In this document: in pieces, positions 1-6,853 of the stretch
Numbering within the stretch: the first letter of the stretch is position 1
Layout: each line of letters begins with the position of its first letter
DNA from: an uncultured Eubacteriales bacterium
GTDB lineage: Bacteria > Bacillota > Clostridia > Oscillospirales > Acutalibacteraceae
Assembly (NCBI GenBank): GCA_900319615.1
Contig: ONPE01000130.1
Coordinates: forward strand, 1-8,506
Reading direction: 5' to 3'
Length of the DNA stretch: 8,506 bases
Notes under the pieces: model-generated
The model's database searches: none
What the model was told of the DNA's origin: nothing
What the model saw: only the letters and a program-made list of their open reading frames with translations
Position numbers and translations under genes: made by a program

Positions 1-867
1 GTACGCCTGCTCCTCCATGACCATCGCCTTGATGATGCCCTTGCTCGCCTGATCGCGCAGGATGGCGGTGGTGTAGGCGACGGGGGGCGACTGCTTCTGA
101 TATTCGAGAAGCTTCTCCTGCGCCTTGTCGGAGAGCGGATCGTTGCTGTCAAAGGCATACAGCATCGAGGTCAGTATGTTCAGACCTGTGGATGAGGTGT
201 AGGGATTGGTGTAGGCGAAGGTAAGATCGCCTGCGATAGAGGCGTCGAGCACGTTCGTCAGCGTTACCTCGCCGTATTTGTCGGTGAATTCCTCATAGGT
301 CTTTTTCTCCATCAGGATACCGGCGGTGTTGCCTGCGATACGGTCGCTGAGCGTTACGGTGCTCACGCCCTTGGCGTTCAGCATCTCGCCCCAAGCGTCT
401 GAGCTCGGCGCGTATACGTCGGGGCGGTATTCGCCGTCGGTCATGTAGGTCAGCACCTCGCCGGAGGTGATCTTGCGCACGGTCACGCTCACCCTTTTGC
501 CGTTGACGGTGTAGCCCTCTTTATTGAAGCGCTCGGCGATCACATTCATCCAGTCGTCGGGTGCGGCTGCGCTCAGCTCGGTAGCCGCGGCTATCTCGAT
601 GTTTATGCTGCCGTCGCCGACAACGGTAAGAGGGAAGGTGTCTATATCGGCGAGGGTCGCGGAAGCGGACGAGGTGTCGTAGATGTCCAGACGGGGCTTG
701 ATGGTGTCCGTCTCTATCTGATCGTTGAAGGCGTTGAGCTCCTTTACGGCTTCGTCGTAGGAATAGACCTTCTCTGTGCCCTTATCCTCGCCGCCGCACG
801 CCGTAAGCAGAGATATCGTCAAAGCCAGCAGCAATAATACGGCCGTGATGCGTTTACTTGTTCTCAT
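1..867 (-). CDS. Extracellular solute-binding-like lipoprotein (N-terminal 289 residues; continues past the window edge)
   Basis: The frame is open from ATG at 867 to position 1, with no stop in 289 codons, so the 3' end lies outside the window. The N-terminus (MRTSKR, then a hydrophobic stretch to LLTAC) is a lipoprotein signal with lipobox cysteine C24, so the mature protein should be lipid-anchored outside the membrane. The following residues (for example DDWMNVIAERFNKEG, RPDVYAPSSDAW, TFAYTNPYTSSTGLN) read like a type-2 periplasmic-binding fold of the solute-binding families. Proteins of this kind next to telA genes often carry a C-terminal von Willebrand A domain; that part cannot be seen here. 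The start is supported by GGAGG at 873-877, 5 bp upstream. The start codon overlaps the end of the upstream membrane-protein gene by 14 bp, which implies translational coupling. Ligand unknown; the family assignment is from memory of motifs, not a search. Confidence 0.72.
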   Translation of the reverse strand, partial: MRTSKRITAVLLLLALTISLLTACGGEDKGTEKVYSYDEAVKELNAFNDQIETDTIKPRLDIYDTSSASATLADIDTFPLTVVGDGSINIEIAAATELSAAAPDDWMNVIAERFNKEGYTVNGKRVSVTVRKITSGEVLTYMTDGEYRPDVYAPSSDAWGEMLNAKGVSTVTLSDRIAGNTAGILMEKKTYEEFTDKYGEVTLTNVLDASIAGDLTFAYTNPYTSSTGLNILTSMLYAFDSNDPLSDKAQEKLLEYQKQSPPVAYTTAILRDQASKGIIKAMVMEEQAY

Positions 868-1609
868 AGCTTCCTCCCATGGAATCCTTCATTATCTTCA
901 GCCAGGCGTCAAGCTCTCTTCTGTCGCTGACGCCGTTGCGGTTGTAGTTGTTTATATAGGCGACCGAGTATTTGAGCAGGGTGTCTACGCAGCGCAGCTC
1001 CTCCTCGTTCTCCGCGAGAGACGACTCTATGATATCGCGGTCGAGAGCCTCCTCGCCCTTGTCGGTGTCCTCGACGAGGATACAGCAGTTGATGATGTTG
1101 CGGAAGTTGCGGCACATCCTGCGCTCGCTGTTGTCGATGACCTCGATGGTGTCCTCGAGGTATATCGCCTCGTTCGCGTCGAGCAGGCTCTTGTGCCGTG
1201 CCTGATACATATCTATGGTGTCCATCTGTGTCAGGCACCGCTCGACGAGATTATCGAGAGCCGGGTTGTTCAGGCGCAGCTGCTCAAACCTCATCCTCGT
1301 TTTTTCGGGGTTGAGGCTGTCCTTGGCGTATTCCGAGAATCTTTCCTGCTTTTCTCTGCGTATATTCTCTATCAGTTTTTCGTTTGATCTTTCCCTTGCC
1401 GAGCTCGCGAGACCTGTTGCGGTGCCGGCGGCGAGCGCGGCTACGCCGACCCCTGCGGTGATGTAAGACGCGGTGGAAAGCGCGCTGATGGTGCGCACGC
1501 CCAACGCGACGATCATCGAGGAGCCTGCGAGGGAGAAGGCGACGATGCCTGCCGCCCCCAAAACGGTGAGAAGGATACCCAGGATACGCAGTCCCTTACC
1601 CTTTTTCAA
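854..1609 (-). CDS. Two-helix membrane protein of the TelA operon (possible XpaC-like positional counterpart), TTG start
   Basis: A 251-residue protein. Residues about 8-28 and 48-66 are hydrophobic and rich in Gly and Ala, fitting two membrane helices with a short hydrophobic link. From about residue 71 the chain is charged and predicted mostly helical, probably cytoplasmic. No catalytic motif is recognised. The start codon is TTG: a TAG lies directly upstream in frame at 1610-1612, and the first internal ATG (residue 32) would delete the first membrane helix. AAGAGG at 1618-1623, 8 bp upstream, supports TTG. It sits 34 bp after telA and overlaps the lipoprotein gene, so the three genes are surely one transcript. 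In Bacillus the telA-like gene yaaN lies beside xpaC, which also has N-terminal membrane helices and a helical cytoplasmic part; the likeness here is in layout, and sequence homology to XpaC is not established. Confidence 0.75.
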   Translation of the reverse strand: MKKGKGLRILGILLTVLGAAGIVAFSLAGSSMIVALGVRTISALSTASYITAGVGVAALAAGTATGLASSARERSNEKLIENIRREKQERFSEYAKDSLNPEKTRMRFEQLRLNNPALDNLVERCLTQMDTIDMYQARHKSLLDANEAIYLEDTIEVIDNSERRMCRNFRNIINCCILVEDTDKGEEALDRDIIESSLAENEEELRCVDTLLKYSVAYINNYNRNGVSDRRELDAWLKIMKDSMGGSYENK

Positions 1610-1617
1610 CTAAATCG

Positions 1618-1623
1618 CCTCTT
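1618..1623 (-). promoter_or_regulatory. Ribosome binding site supporting a TTG start
   Basis: Minus-strand AAGAGG lies 8 bp before TTG at 1607-1609. No ATG is available upstream because a stop directly precedes the TTG, so this site decides the start of the membrane-protein gene. Confidence 0.55.
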
Positions 1624-1643
1624 TGTAAGTTATGAACGTTGGA

Positions 1644-2781
1644 TCACTCGTGTGCCGACTGTGCAGTAGCGGAGAGAACGCCTTCTACAAGCTCGCGCTC
1701 GGAGTTCGCGATGATGTTCACCGCTTCGGCTCTGTCCTTTGCGCCCTGCTGCTCGATAGCGATGTAGTCGAGCACAGCGCCGGTGATCTCTTTGTTTACA
1801 TAGTCGATGGTGTCTGTGTCGATGATGCTCCTCTGCGAAGCCTTGGCGGATTCGACCACAGCCATGTGGAACTGTGACGCCTGATCGCGCAGCATCCTGT
1901 TGGTCAGGTCGTCCACGGCGTTTGCCGCCTCGGCTGCACGGAGGTTGTTGTTGATGGCGATCGCCATCGCGATCTTCTTCCTCCACAGGGGCATGGTGTT
2001 GACGATGCTGCTCTGCAGCTTCATCGCGAGGTCCTCGTCGTTCTGCTGGATCATCTTGATCTGCGGAGCAGACTGCAGGCAGCTCGTGCGCGTGAGTCTG
2101 AGGTTATGCACCTGCTTTTCAAACTGCTCGCAAGCCTTGGCGAAGGTATCTGCGAGCATAACGTCCTCGGGCAGGCCGCTCTGCTCAGCCTTGGCGTACA
2201 GCTCCTTGAGCTCGCCGTTGCGCGCCTTGTCCAAAGCGATCTCGGCAGCCTTGATATACATGGTCAGCGCCTTGAAGGTCTGCCAGTTCTCTTCATACAG
2301 CTCGTCGAGCATGGCGATGTCCTTTTGCAGACCGAGCTTGTGACCCTCGAGCTGCTTCTCGATACGCTCGAGAGTTTTCTCGGCGTTCTCGTTGCGGACG
2401 ATGACGCTCTTGGCGGATACCTTGAGCTTGTTCAGGATATTGGAGAGGAAGCCGCTGTGATCCCTCCATGCCGTCCATAGCCGCTACCATCTCGACCAGC
2501 AGACCGCTGATCTCGCCGGTGTTCTTGGTCTTTACGTCGTTGAGGGTCTTTGTCGCGATCGCCGCAGACTGCTTCTGTATGGTGGAGCCGTAGTTGGTGA
2601 CGATCTCGGATTTATGCAGGTCGATCTTGTCGGCGAACTCTTCTATCTGAGCCTTTTCCTCGTCGGACAGCTTCTCTACCTCGGTGAGTACCTGCTCGGT
2701 GGTTACGGCGAGCTCCTTAGCGGGAGCCTCCATCTCCTCTGGCTCTTCCGCTCCGTCAAGAACTAATTTGATTTCTGCCAT
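1644..2781 (-). CDS. TelA-family toxic anion resistance protein, split by a single-base frameshift
   Basis: Two overlapping minus frames (2781 to 2293, and 2312 to 1644) together make one TelA-family protein. Reading 2781-2464, skipping one base (C2463 on the plus strand) and continuing 2462-1644 gives 378 residues, the usual TelA length. The join reads MDGMED HSGFLSNILNKL, and the restored stretch (ENAEKTLERIEKQLEGHKL, then DIAMLDELY) matches the expected family order. The core is typical: IDLHKSEIVTNYG near residue 55, the LTRTSCLQSAPQIKMIQQND block, then VNTMPLWRKK. TelA proteins are helical cytoplasmic proteins tied to tellurite and other envelope or stress resistance; their biochemical activity is not settled. 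It is the first gene of the operon, with AAAGGA at 2791-2796, 9 bp before ATG 2781. Without correction the product would be 162 residues with a 55-residue nonsense tail. A sequencing or assembly error and a real inactivating mutation are both possible. Confidence 0.88.
2461..2467 (-). other. Frameshift site in the telA-like gene
   Basis: The minus strand reads ATG GAG GGA TCA; one extra G in the GGG run (plus-strand CCC at 2462-2464) throws the frame. Removing it gives ATG GAG GAT CAC AGC GGC TTC, which joins the N-terminal 106 codons to the family-typical downstream frame. Confidence 0.82.
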
Positions 2782-2835
2782 ATTGATACATCCTTTCTTT
2801 CATATCTTTAGGGTGATGAATTTTATTCGCGATAT

Positions 2836-2865
2836 ATTATATCAAAAAGCGATGTTTATTGTCAA
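2836..2865 (-). promoter_or_regulatory. Sigma-A-type promoter of the telA operon
   Basis: On the minus strand, a perfect TTGACA (2865-2860) and a perfect TATAAT (2841-2836) are separated by 18 bp. Transcription would begin near 2829, leaving a leader of about 48 nt before ATG 2781. Both hexamers match consensus exactly, so the operon is probably well expressed unless repressed. Confidence 0.8.
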
Positions 2866-2966
2866 GATATCCGCCGTCGTCACGATTGACCGGATCTTTT
2901 CAAAAACGCCTTTATAATGCGGATTTTATGGATCATGCGGCGGAGTTCACATATAATTTACATATT

Positions 2967-2976
2967 ACGATATCGT
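2967..2976. promoter_or_regulatory. Palindrome upstream of the SGNH promoter (possible operator)
   Basis: ACGATATCGT is a perfect 10-bp palindrome. Past one mismatch on each side it extends to a 16-bp imperfect palindrome at 2964-2979. It lies just upstream of the -35 box at 2985, where an activator could bind. This may be chance in AT-rich DNA. Confidence 0.25.
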
Positions 2977-2984
2977 TATCTTTG

Positions 2985-3013
2985 TTGACTAATCACGCAA
3001 AAAGTTGCATAAT
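2985..3013 (+). promoter_or_regulatory. Promoter of the SGNH hydrolase gene
   Basis: TTGACT (2985-2990) and CATAAT (3008-3013) are separated by 17 bp, each one base from consensus. Transcription would start near 3020, about 58 nt before the ATG at 3078. Confidence 0.65.
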
Positions 3014-3066
3014 TGATATATTACATAGATAATGGGAAAAAATGTTTTTTCAAGCCATAGTTTTAC

Positions 3067-3072
3067 AGGAGG
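3067..3072 (+). promoter_or_regulatory. Ribosome binding site fixing the SGNH start at 3078
   Basis: A perfect AGGAGG lies 5 bp before ATG 3078. The upstream in-frame ATG at 3042 has no comparable site and would put 12 residues before the signal peptide, so 3078 is the chosen start. Confidence 0.85.
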
Positions 3073-3077
3073 CATTG

Positions 3078-6000
3078 ATGATAAAGAAAAGTATTTCGTT
3101 CATGCTGGCTCTGATGCTGGTGCTGACCGTCTTTGTGTCCGCGCCCGTGTCTGCCGAAGAGACGGAAAAGAGCCTGTCGGATTCGGGGATCGGATACGAG
3201 ATTGCCGATACCGCTGCGCCGGATGATACCGCAGCCTTGGCTGACGACTCCGACTATCCCGTAATCACGGGCTTTCAGAACCTCTCGAACGGCGTGAAGA
3301 TCAGCTGGGACAGCTACGGCGATAACACCATCTACCGCGTATACTACCGCAAGGCGGCGGTATATGACGGCTCATGGGAGGATAAATACAGCGGCGCCGG
3401 CTGGACGAGGCTTGCCACAGTCACGGGCAACAATTATACTCACACCGGCCCTGCAGACGCAGAGATCGGCATATATACCGTGCGCTGTGTAGACGATAAG
3501 GGCAGCTTCACCTCCGACTACAACGCACAGGGCTGGGAGAACTGCTTCTACGCCCCTCCGGTCATCAGCGAGCTCTACTACGACAGCGAAGGCGTCAGGC
3601 TGAGGTGGGCTAAGTCGTGGGAGAAGCACGGCTTCTACAACGGCGAGGGTTACCGCGTCTACCGCAGGACGTCCGGCTCAGGCTGGACGCGCTTAGCCGA
3701 CTATGCCTACGACGAGTATACCGACTATACCGCTCAGGCAGGCAGCACCTATATCTACACCATCCGCATGGTGGATGAAAACGGCGACTTTATCAGCGAT
3801 TACCTCAGCGGCAAGAGCATAACCTGCGGCGATTACCCCGCCGTGACCTCCATAACGAATACCGAGACCGGGGTAAGGCTCAGCTGGAGCGAATATGAGG
3901 ACGCGGAATACTACCGCATATACTATCGCTCCGCAAACGGCTGGACGCGTATCGGTCAGACAAGCTCAACATCGTTTACCGATACCTCCGTAAAGGACGG
4001 AGAGACCAGAGTATACACCGTCCGAGCTTTGGATGACGACGATGATTTCATCAGCGATTTCAACAGAGCAGGCTGGGAGCACCGCTTCTTTGCCGCTCCC
4101 GTGATAAAGACGCTCAGCCTTGTCGCCGACGGCGTACAGCTTACATGGGATCGTCCCGAGGGCGCAGGCGAATACCGCGTCTACCGCAAGACCACCGGCG
4201 GCTGGACTCGTCTGGCTCAGACCGCCGAGGGCAGCTTTACCGATAAGAGCGCCGTATCCGGCACCAAGTACATCTACACCCTGCGTATGATCTCGCCCGA
4301 TACCGATGAGTTCATGAGCGATTATCTCAGCGGCAAGAGCATCACCTATGTAGCGGCTCCTGTCATAAAGAGCTTCTCCAACACCGATACCGGCGCCAAG
4401 ATGACCTGGGACAAGGTGCAGGGCGCCGAGGTTTACAGGATATATTATAAGAACGAGAGCGGCTCATGGACCCGGCTCGCGTCAAAATACGCGACCGAGT
4501 ACACCGATACATCAGTCAAGAACGGCGAGACAAGGATCTATACCGTCAGGTGCCTTGACGAAGACGGTGATTTCGTCAGCGATTTCTACCGCGATGGCTT
4601 TTCGAACACCTTCTTCGCCCCTCCGGTCATCAAGACTATCTCGGCTGACGAGGGCTCCGTCACCCTTACATGGGATCGTACAGAGGGCGCGGAGGATTAC
4701 CGCATATACCGCAAGACTGCCGATTCCGGCTGGTCTCGCCTTGCCCAGACCTCCGACAGCAGCTACACCGATACCACGGTCAAGCCCGGCGTCACCTACA
4801 TCTATACTTTGAGGCTGGTATCATTCGACGGCGAGCGCTTCATGAGCGGCTACCTCAGCGGCAAGAGCGTCATATGCGCAGGCGCACCGGCGTTTATCGC
4901 GATCACAAACGTCGCCAAGGGCGTTAACCTGAAGTGGGAGAAGATCGACGGCGCAGCCTACTACCGCGTATATTACTACGGCGCTTCGGGCTGGATACGC
5001 CTCACTCAGACACCCTCGACCTCCTATACAGATACCTCCGTCAAGGACGGCGAGACCCGCCGCTATACCCTCCGCTGCGTCAACAGCGCCGGCGAGTTCA
5101 TCACCGACTTCAACAGCGAGGGCTGGAACCATACCTACTATGCTCCGCCGGAGCTGACCTCCGTAGATTACCGCAACGGCAGATACACTATCGCCTGGAA
5201 GCCCAAGTCCGGCGTGGCTGCATACCGCGTCTACCGCAGGGTGCTGGGCGACGACGACTGGACTGTCATCGCCGACAGATATACCGGTACCGAGCTCACC
5301 GACGACAGATATCTCGAGGATACCTTCGTCACCTATACCCTCCGTGCAGAGAACGAGAACGGCGTCATCATCAGTCATTTTGTCGCCGATAACCCCTACT
5401 ACAGGAACGGCTTCGCTATGGACGGCGTCGTGACGGCAGGCTCCGACACCTACCGCTTCGATCACGGTCAGCCGGTCACGGGCTACTATCTCGAGGACGG
5501 CACGCTCCGCTGCTACAGCGGCGGCAGGCTCGCCCCGGGAGTATCCGTCAGCATCAGCGAGCAGAACCGTACAAGATGGCTGTACGAGCTCATGCGCGCG
5601 TCGGGCGACGACCCCGGCGTCAGCGCCTATGACGGTCAGGCGGTGTTCTCTCTCGCGAAGAACCGCGGTATCATCAGCACCTATTCCGTGTCTGATTACG
5701 AGAAGCCCGTGACGAGGATATTCGCTGCACGCACGATGGTCGCGGCGTTCAACTATCCCAAGCGCTCCGTCGGCGATATCTCCGATATCTCGTCCTCACA
5801 GAGCGACCTCGACACCCTCGCGTACTACGGCTACTTCGAGCCGGATAAAAACGACCGTCTTTTCCCCGACAGGGAGCTGAGCTCCTCCGACTATAACCGA
5901 ATCGTCACCGAGATGGAGATATACCGTCAGCTCTGCGGCAAGACCGTTGTTACCTTCGGCGACAGCATCATGTACGGCGCAGGCAACAACAACCGCGGCA

Positions 6001-6584
6001 TCGGCGATATCGTAGCCGAGAAGTACGGTATGCGCTGCTACGACTACTCCTACCCCGGCGCGGTCATGGGCTATTACAGCAACAAGAGCCACATCCCCGA
6101 CCAGATCCGCAAGGCGGTGAACGCCGGCAGAAAGCCCGATCTCATCCTCCTCAACGGCGGCACCAACGACTACAGCCACAGCGTGCCCATGGGCAGCTTC
6201 ACAAGCGGCTATGATATGTCTGACGCCGTCGAGAGCAGCTTCACCGGTGGCTTTGAGAAGTCGATGTGGCTGATAAACAGCGCGTGGAAGAACACCCCCG
6301 TCATCTACATCCGCTCACACAACACCAAGCTCGGTATCGACTCGCTGGAGAGCTCCTTCGGCGACAGAGGCATCGAGATAGCCGAGAAGTGGCACGCCGC
6401 TTCGATCGACCTGTACAACGGCTCGTCCATGAACGCCGAGATACAGTGGATCTGCGACCGCTATACCTTCAACGATCCCGACTACGACCCCACCGGCTGC
6501 GATTCCATCCATCCCACGGCTCTTGGTTATGCGGTGTTCTATATACCGCCCATCACCGATATCCTGAAGGTGACGGTCGGATAA
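3078..6584 (+). CDS. Secreted multidomain SGNH/GDSL hydrolase with eight Fn3-like repeats and SLH-like modules
   Basis: 1168 residues from ATG 3078. A signal peptide (MIKKS, hydrophobic core, VSA-EE; cleavage likely after A26) shows export. Residues 60-780 hold eight Fn3-like beta repeats starting near 60, 160, 254, 340, 427, 515, 603 and 690. They share the order G-V-x-L-x-W, YR[VI]Y, GW[TS]RLA, YTDTSV and YT[LV]R, and alternate between two subtypes. Residues about 780-955 contain a short YRFDHGQPVTGYY stretch and two degenerate SLH-like modules (AKNRGIIS with KPVTRIFAARTMVAAF; then DISDIS with LAYYGYFEPDKNDRLFPDREL). Residues about 957-1168 are an SGNH hydrolase with all blocks: FGDSIMYGAG (nucleophile S963), PGAVMG (G994), GGTNDY (G1028, N1030) and DSIHPTALGY (D1142, H1145). 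It is probably an esterase acting outside the cell, perhaps on acetylated polysaccharide; the substrate is not determinable. It has its own promoter and a terminator after the stop, so it is likely monocistronic. Confidence 0.9.
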   Translation: MIKKSISFMLALMLVLTVFVSAPVSAEETEKSLSDSGIGYEIADTAAPDDTAALADDSDYPVITGFQNLSNGVKISWDSYGDNTIYRVYYRKAAVYDGSWEDKYSGAGWTRLATVTGNNYTHTGPADAEIGIYTVRCVDDKGSFTSDYNAQGWENCFYAPPVISELYYDSEGVRLRWAKSWEKHGFYNGEGYRVYRRTSGSGWTRLADYAYDEYTDYTAQAGSTYIYTIRMVDENGDFISDYLSGKSITCGDYPAVTSITNTETGVRLSWSEYEDAEYYRIYYRSANGWTRIGQTSSTSFTDTSVKDGETRVYTVRALDDDDDFISDFNRAGWEHRFFAAPVIKTLSLVADGVQLTWDRPEGAGEYRVYRKTTGGWTRLAQTAEGSFTDKSAVSGTKYIYTLRMISPDTDEFMSDYLSGKSITYVAAPVIKSFSNTDTGAKMTWDKVQGAEVYRIYYKNESGSWTRLASKYATEYTDTSVKNGETRIYTVRCLDEDGDFVSDFYRDGFSNTFFAPPVIKTISADEGSVTLTWDRTEGAEDYRIYRKTADSGWSRLAQTSDSSYTDTTVKPGVTYIYTLRLVSFDGERFMSGYLSGKSVICAGAPAFIAITNVAKGVNLKWEKIDGAAYYRVYYYGASGWIRLTQTPSTSYTDTSVKDGETRRYTLRCVNSAGEFITDFNSEGWNHTYYAPPELTSVDYRNGRYTIAWKPKSGVAAYRVYRRVLGDDDWTVIADRYTGTELTDDRYLEDTFVTYTLRAENENGVIISHFVADNPYYRNGFAMDGVVTAGSDTYRFDHGQPVTGYYLEDGTLRCYSGGRLAPGVSVSISEQNRTRWLYELMRASGDDPGVSAYDGQAVFSLAKNRGIISTYSVSDYEKPVTRIFAARTMVAAFNYPKRSVGDISDISSSQSDLDTLAYYGYFEPDKNDRLFPDRELSSSDYNRIVTEMEIYRQLCGKTVVTFGDSIMYGAGNNNRGIGDIVAEKYGMRCYDYSYPGAVMGYYSNKSHIPDQIRKAVNAGRKPDLILLNGGTNDYSHSVPMGSFTSGYDMSDAVESSFTGGFEKSMWLINSAWKNTPVIYIRSHNTKLGIDSLESSFGDRGIEIAEKWHAASIDLYNGSSMNAEIQWICDRYTFNDPDYDPTGCDSIHPTALGYAVFYIPPITDILKVTVG
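3254..5414 (+). repeat. Alternating A/B Fn3-like repeat array inside the SGNH gene
   Basis: Eight units of roughly 88-100 codons. Units 1, 3, 5 and 7 (type A) have YR[VI]YY and end in an SD[FY]N..GW..FFAPP-like motif. Units 2, 4, 6 and 8 (type B) have YR[VI]YR[KR], and units 2, 4 and 6 end in S[DG]YLSGKS[IV]. The DNA segment tacctcagcggcaagagc or a close variant recurs at about 3801, 4323 and 4851, spaced 522-528 bp, so the period of duplication is a two-domain block. Unit 8 has lost the type-B ending. Confidence 0.85.
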
Positions 6585-6651
6585 GACAACACTGAATAAT
6601 ACGTAAGTCAACGCAATATATTTTAGGATTATATCAAATATTATACGACAA

Positions 6652-6695
6652 ACCGCCGCCGGCATAACTCAGCCGACGGCGGTGTTTTGTTTATT
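6652..6695 (+). terminator. Rho-independent terminator after the SGNH gene
   Basis: A 12-bp stem with one mismatch (ACCGCCGCCGGC at 6652-6663, GCCGACGGCGGT at 6672-6683) with an 8-nt loop is followed by a T-rich tract (gttttgttt). It begins 67 bp after the SGNH stop. Confidence 0.85.
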
Positions 6696-6701
6696 CAAAC
6701 A

Positions 6702-6806
6702 GTCATTGCGAAGCCCGCAACAGTTAAGGTTGAGATTCCCACGTCGGAGCTTTGCTCCTCCTCGGAATGACGATTGATATGCGGACTGCGGCAATCTCAA
6801 CCTTAA
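6702..6806. repeat. Nested palindromic interspersed repeat element
   Basis: A perfect 14-bp inverted repeat, TTAAGGTTGAGATT (6724-6737) and its complement (6793-6806), encloses a small hairpin GGAGC-TTT-GCTCC (6746-6758). An outer pair, GCCCGCA (6713-6719) and TGCGGAC (6780-6786), almost matches. The motif pairs gtcattgcg ... ggcaatctc (outer) and gagattccc ... ggaatgac (inner, opposite orientation) resemble the ends of small dispersed palindromic repeats found in many bacterial genomes. It looks like one such element interrupted by another. No coding capacity. Confidence 0.6.
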
Positions 6807-6843
6807 AAAATGCTTGCGATACCCGGTGCTTTAACCGGGAATC
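6805..6843 (-). terminator. Hairpin downstream of the ancestral dockerin stop (possible terminator)
   Basis: On the minus strand CCCGGT-TAAAGC-ACCGGG, extended by three more pairs past a T-T mismatch (6818-6843), follows the remnant dockerin stop at 6854. Six T residues (6810-6805) begin 7 nt after the stem, a little far for a classical terminator. The same hairpin in copy 2 (8345-8370) lacks the T run. Confidence 0.5.
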
Positions 6844-6853
6844 TATGTTTTCG

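Larger units (their letters stand above)
2782..3077. other. Divergent AT-rich intergenic region
   Basis: About 300 bp between the divergent telA-like and SGNH genes. It is much richer in A and T than the flanking genes and holds one convincing promoter in each direction, listed separately. It also has a perfect 10-bp palindrome, ACGATATCGT, at 2967-2976. No small gene with a good ribosome binding site and no convincing RNA gene or riboswitch was seen. Confidence 0.7.
6585..6853. other. Convergent intergenic region
   Basis: Between the SGNH gene and the remnant of a dockerin end. It holds about 65 bp of plain AT-rich DNA, a terminator hairpin (6652-6695), a nested palindromic element (6702-6806) and a second hairpin (6818-6843). 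No gene is supported here. Confidence 0.7.

Noticed and set aside
776..1387. A 203-codon plus-strand open frame opposite the lipoprotein and membrane-protein genes
   Set aside because: It has no ribosome binding site or family motif, lies antisense to two well-supported overlapping genes, and arises from their GC-rich codon pattern.
2455..2475. Programmed +1 frameshift in the telA-like gene
   Set aside because: There is an SD-like GGAGGGA, but no stop codon or slippery codon in the P-site as in prfB, and TelA genes are not known to use recoding. Error or mutation is simpler.
2886..2918. A second plus-strand promoter, TTGACC with TATAAT
   Set aside because: The hexamers are 21 bp apart, too far for a normal sigma-A promoter; the pair at 2985-3013 is better placed.
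3042..3077. Upstream ATG at 3042 as the start of the SGNH protein
   Set aside because: No ribosome binding site fits it, whereas ATG 3078 has a perfect AGGAGG at 5 bp and begins a normal signal peptide.
3254..5414. The repeat array as a CRISPR or mobile-element array
   Set aside because: The repeats are in frame, protein-level, diverged at the DNA level and lie inside one open gene with a uniform period of two Fn3-like domains.
4821..5465. A 214-codon minus-strand open frame inside the SGNH gene
   Set aside because: It mirrors the repetitive Fn3-like coding sequence, is rich in Val, Gly and Ala as expected of an antisense shadow, and has no start signals.
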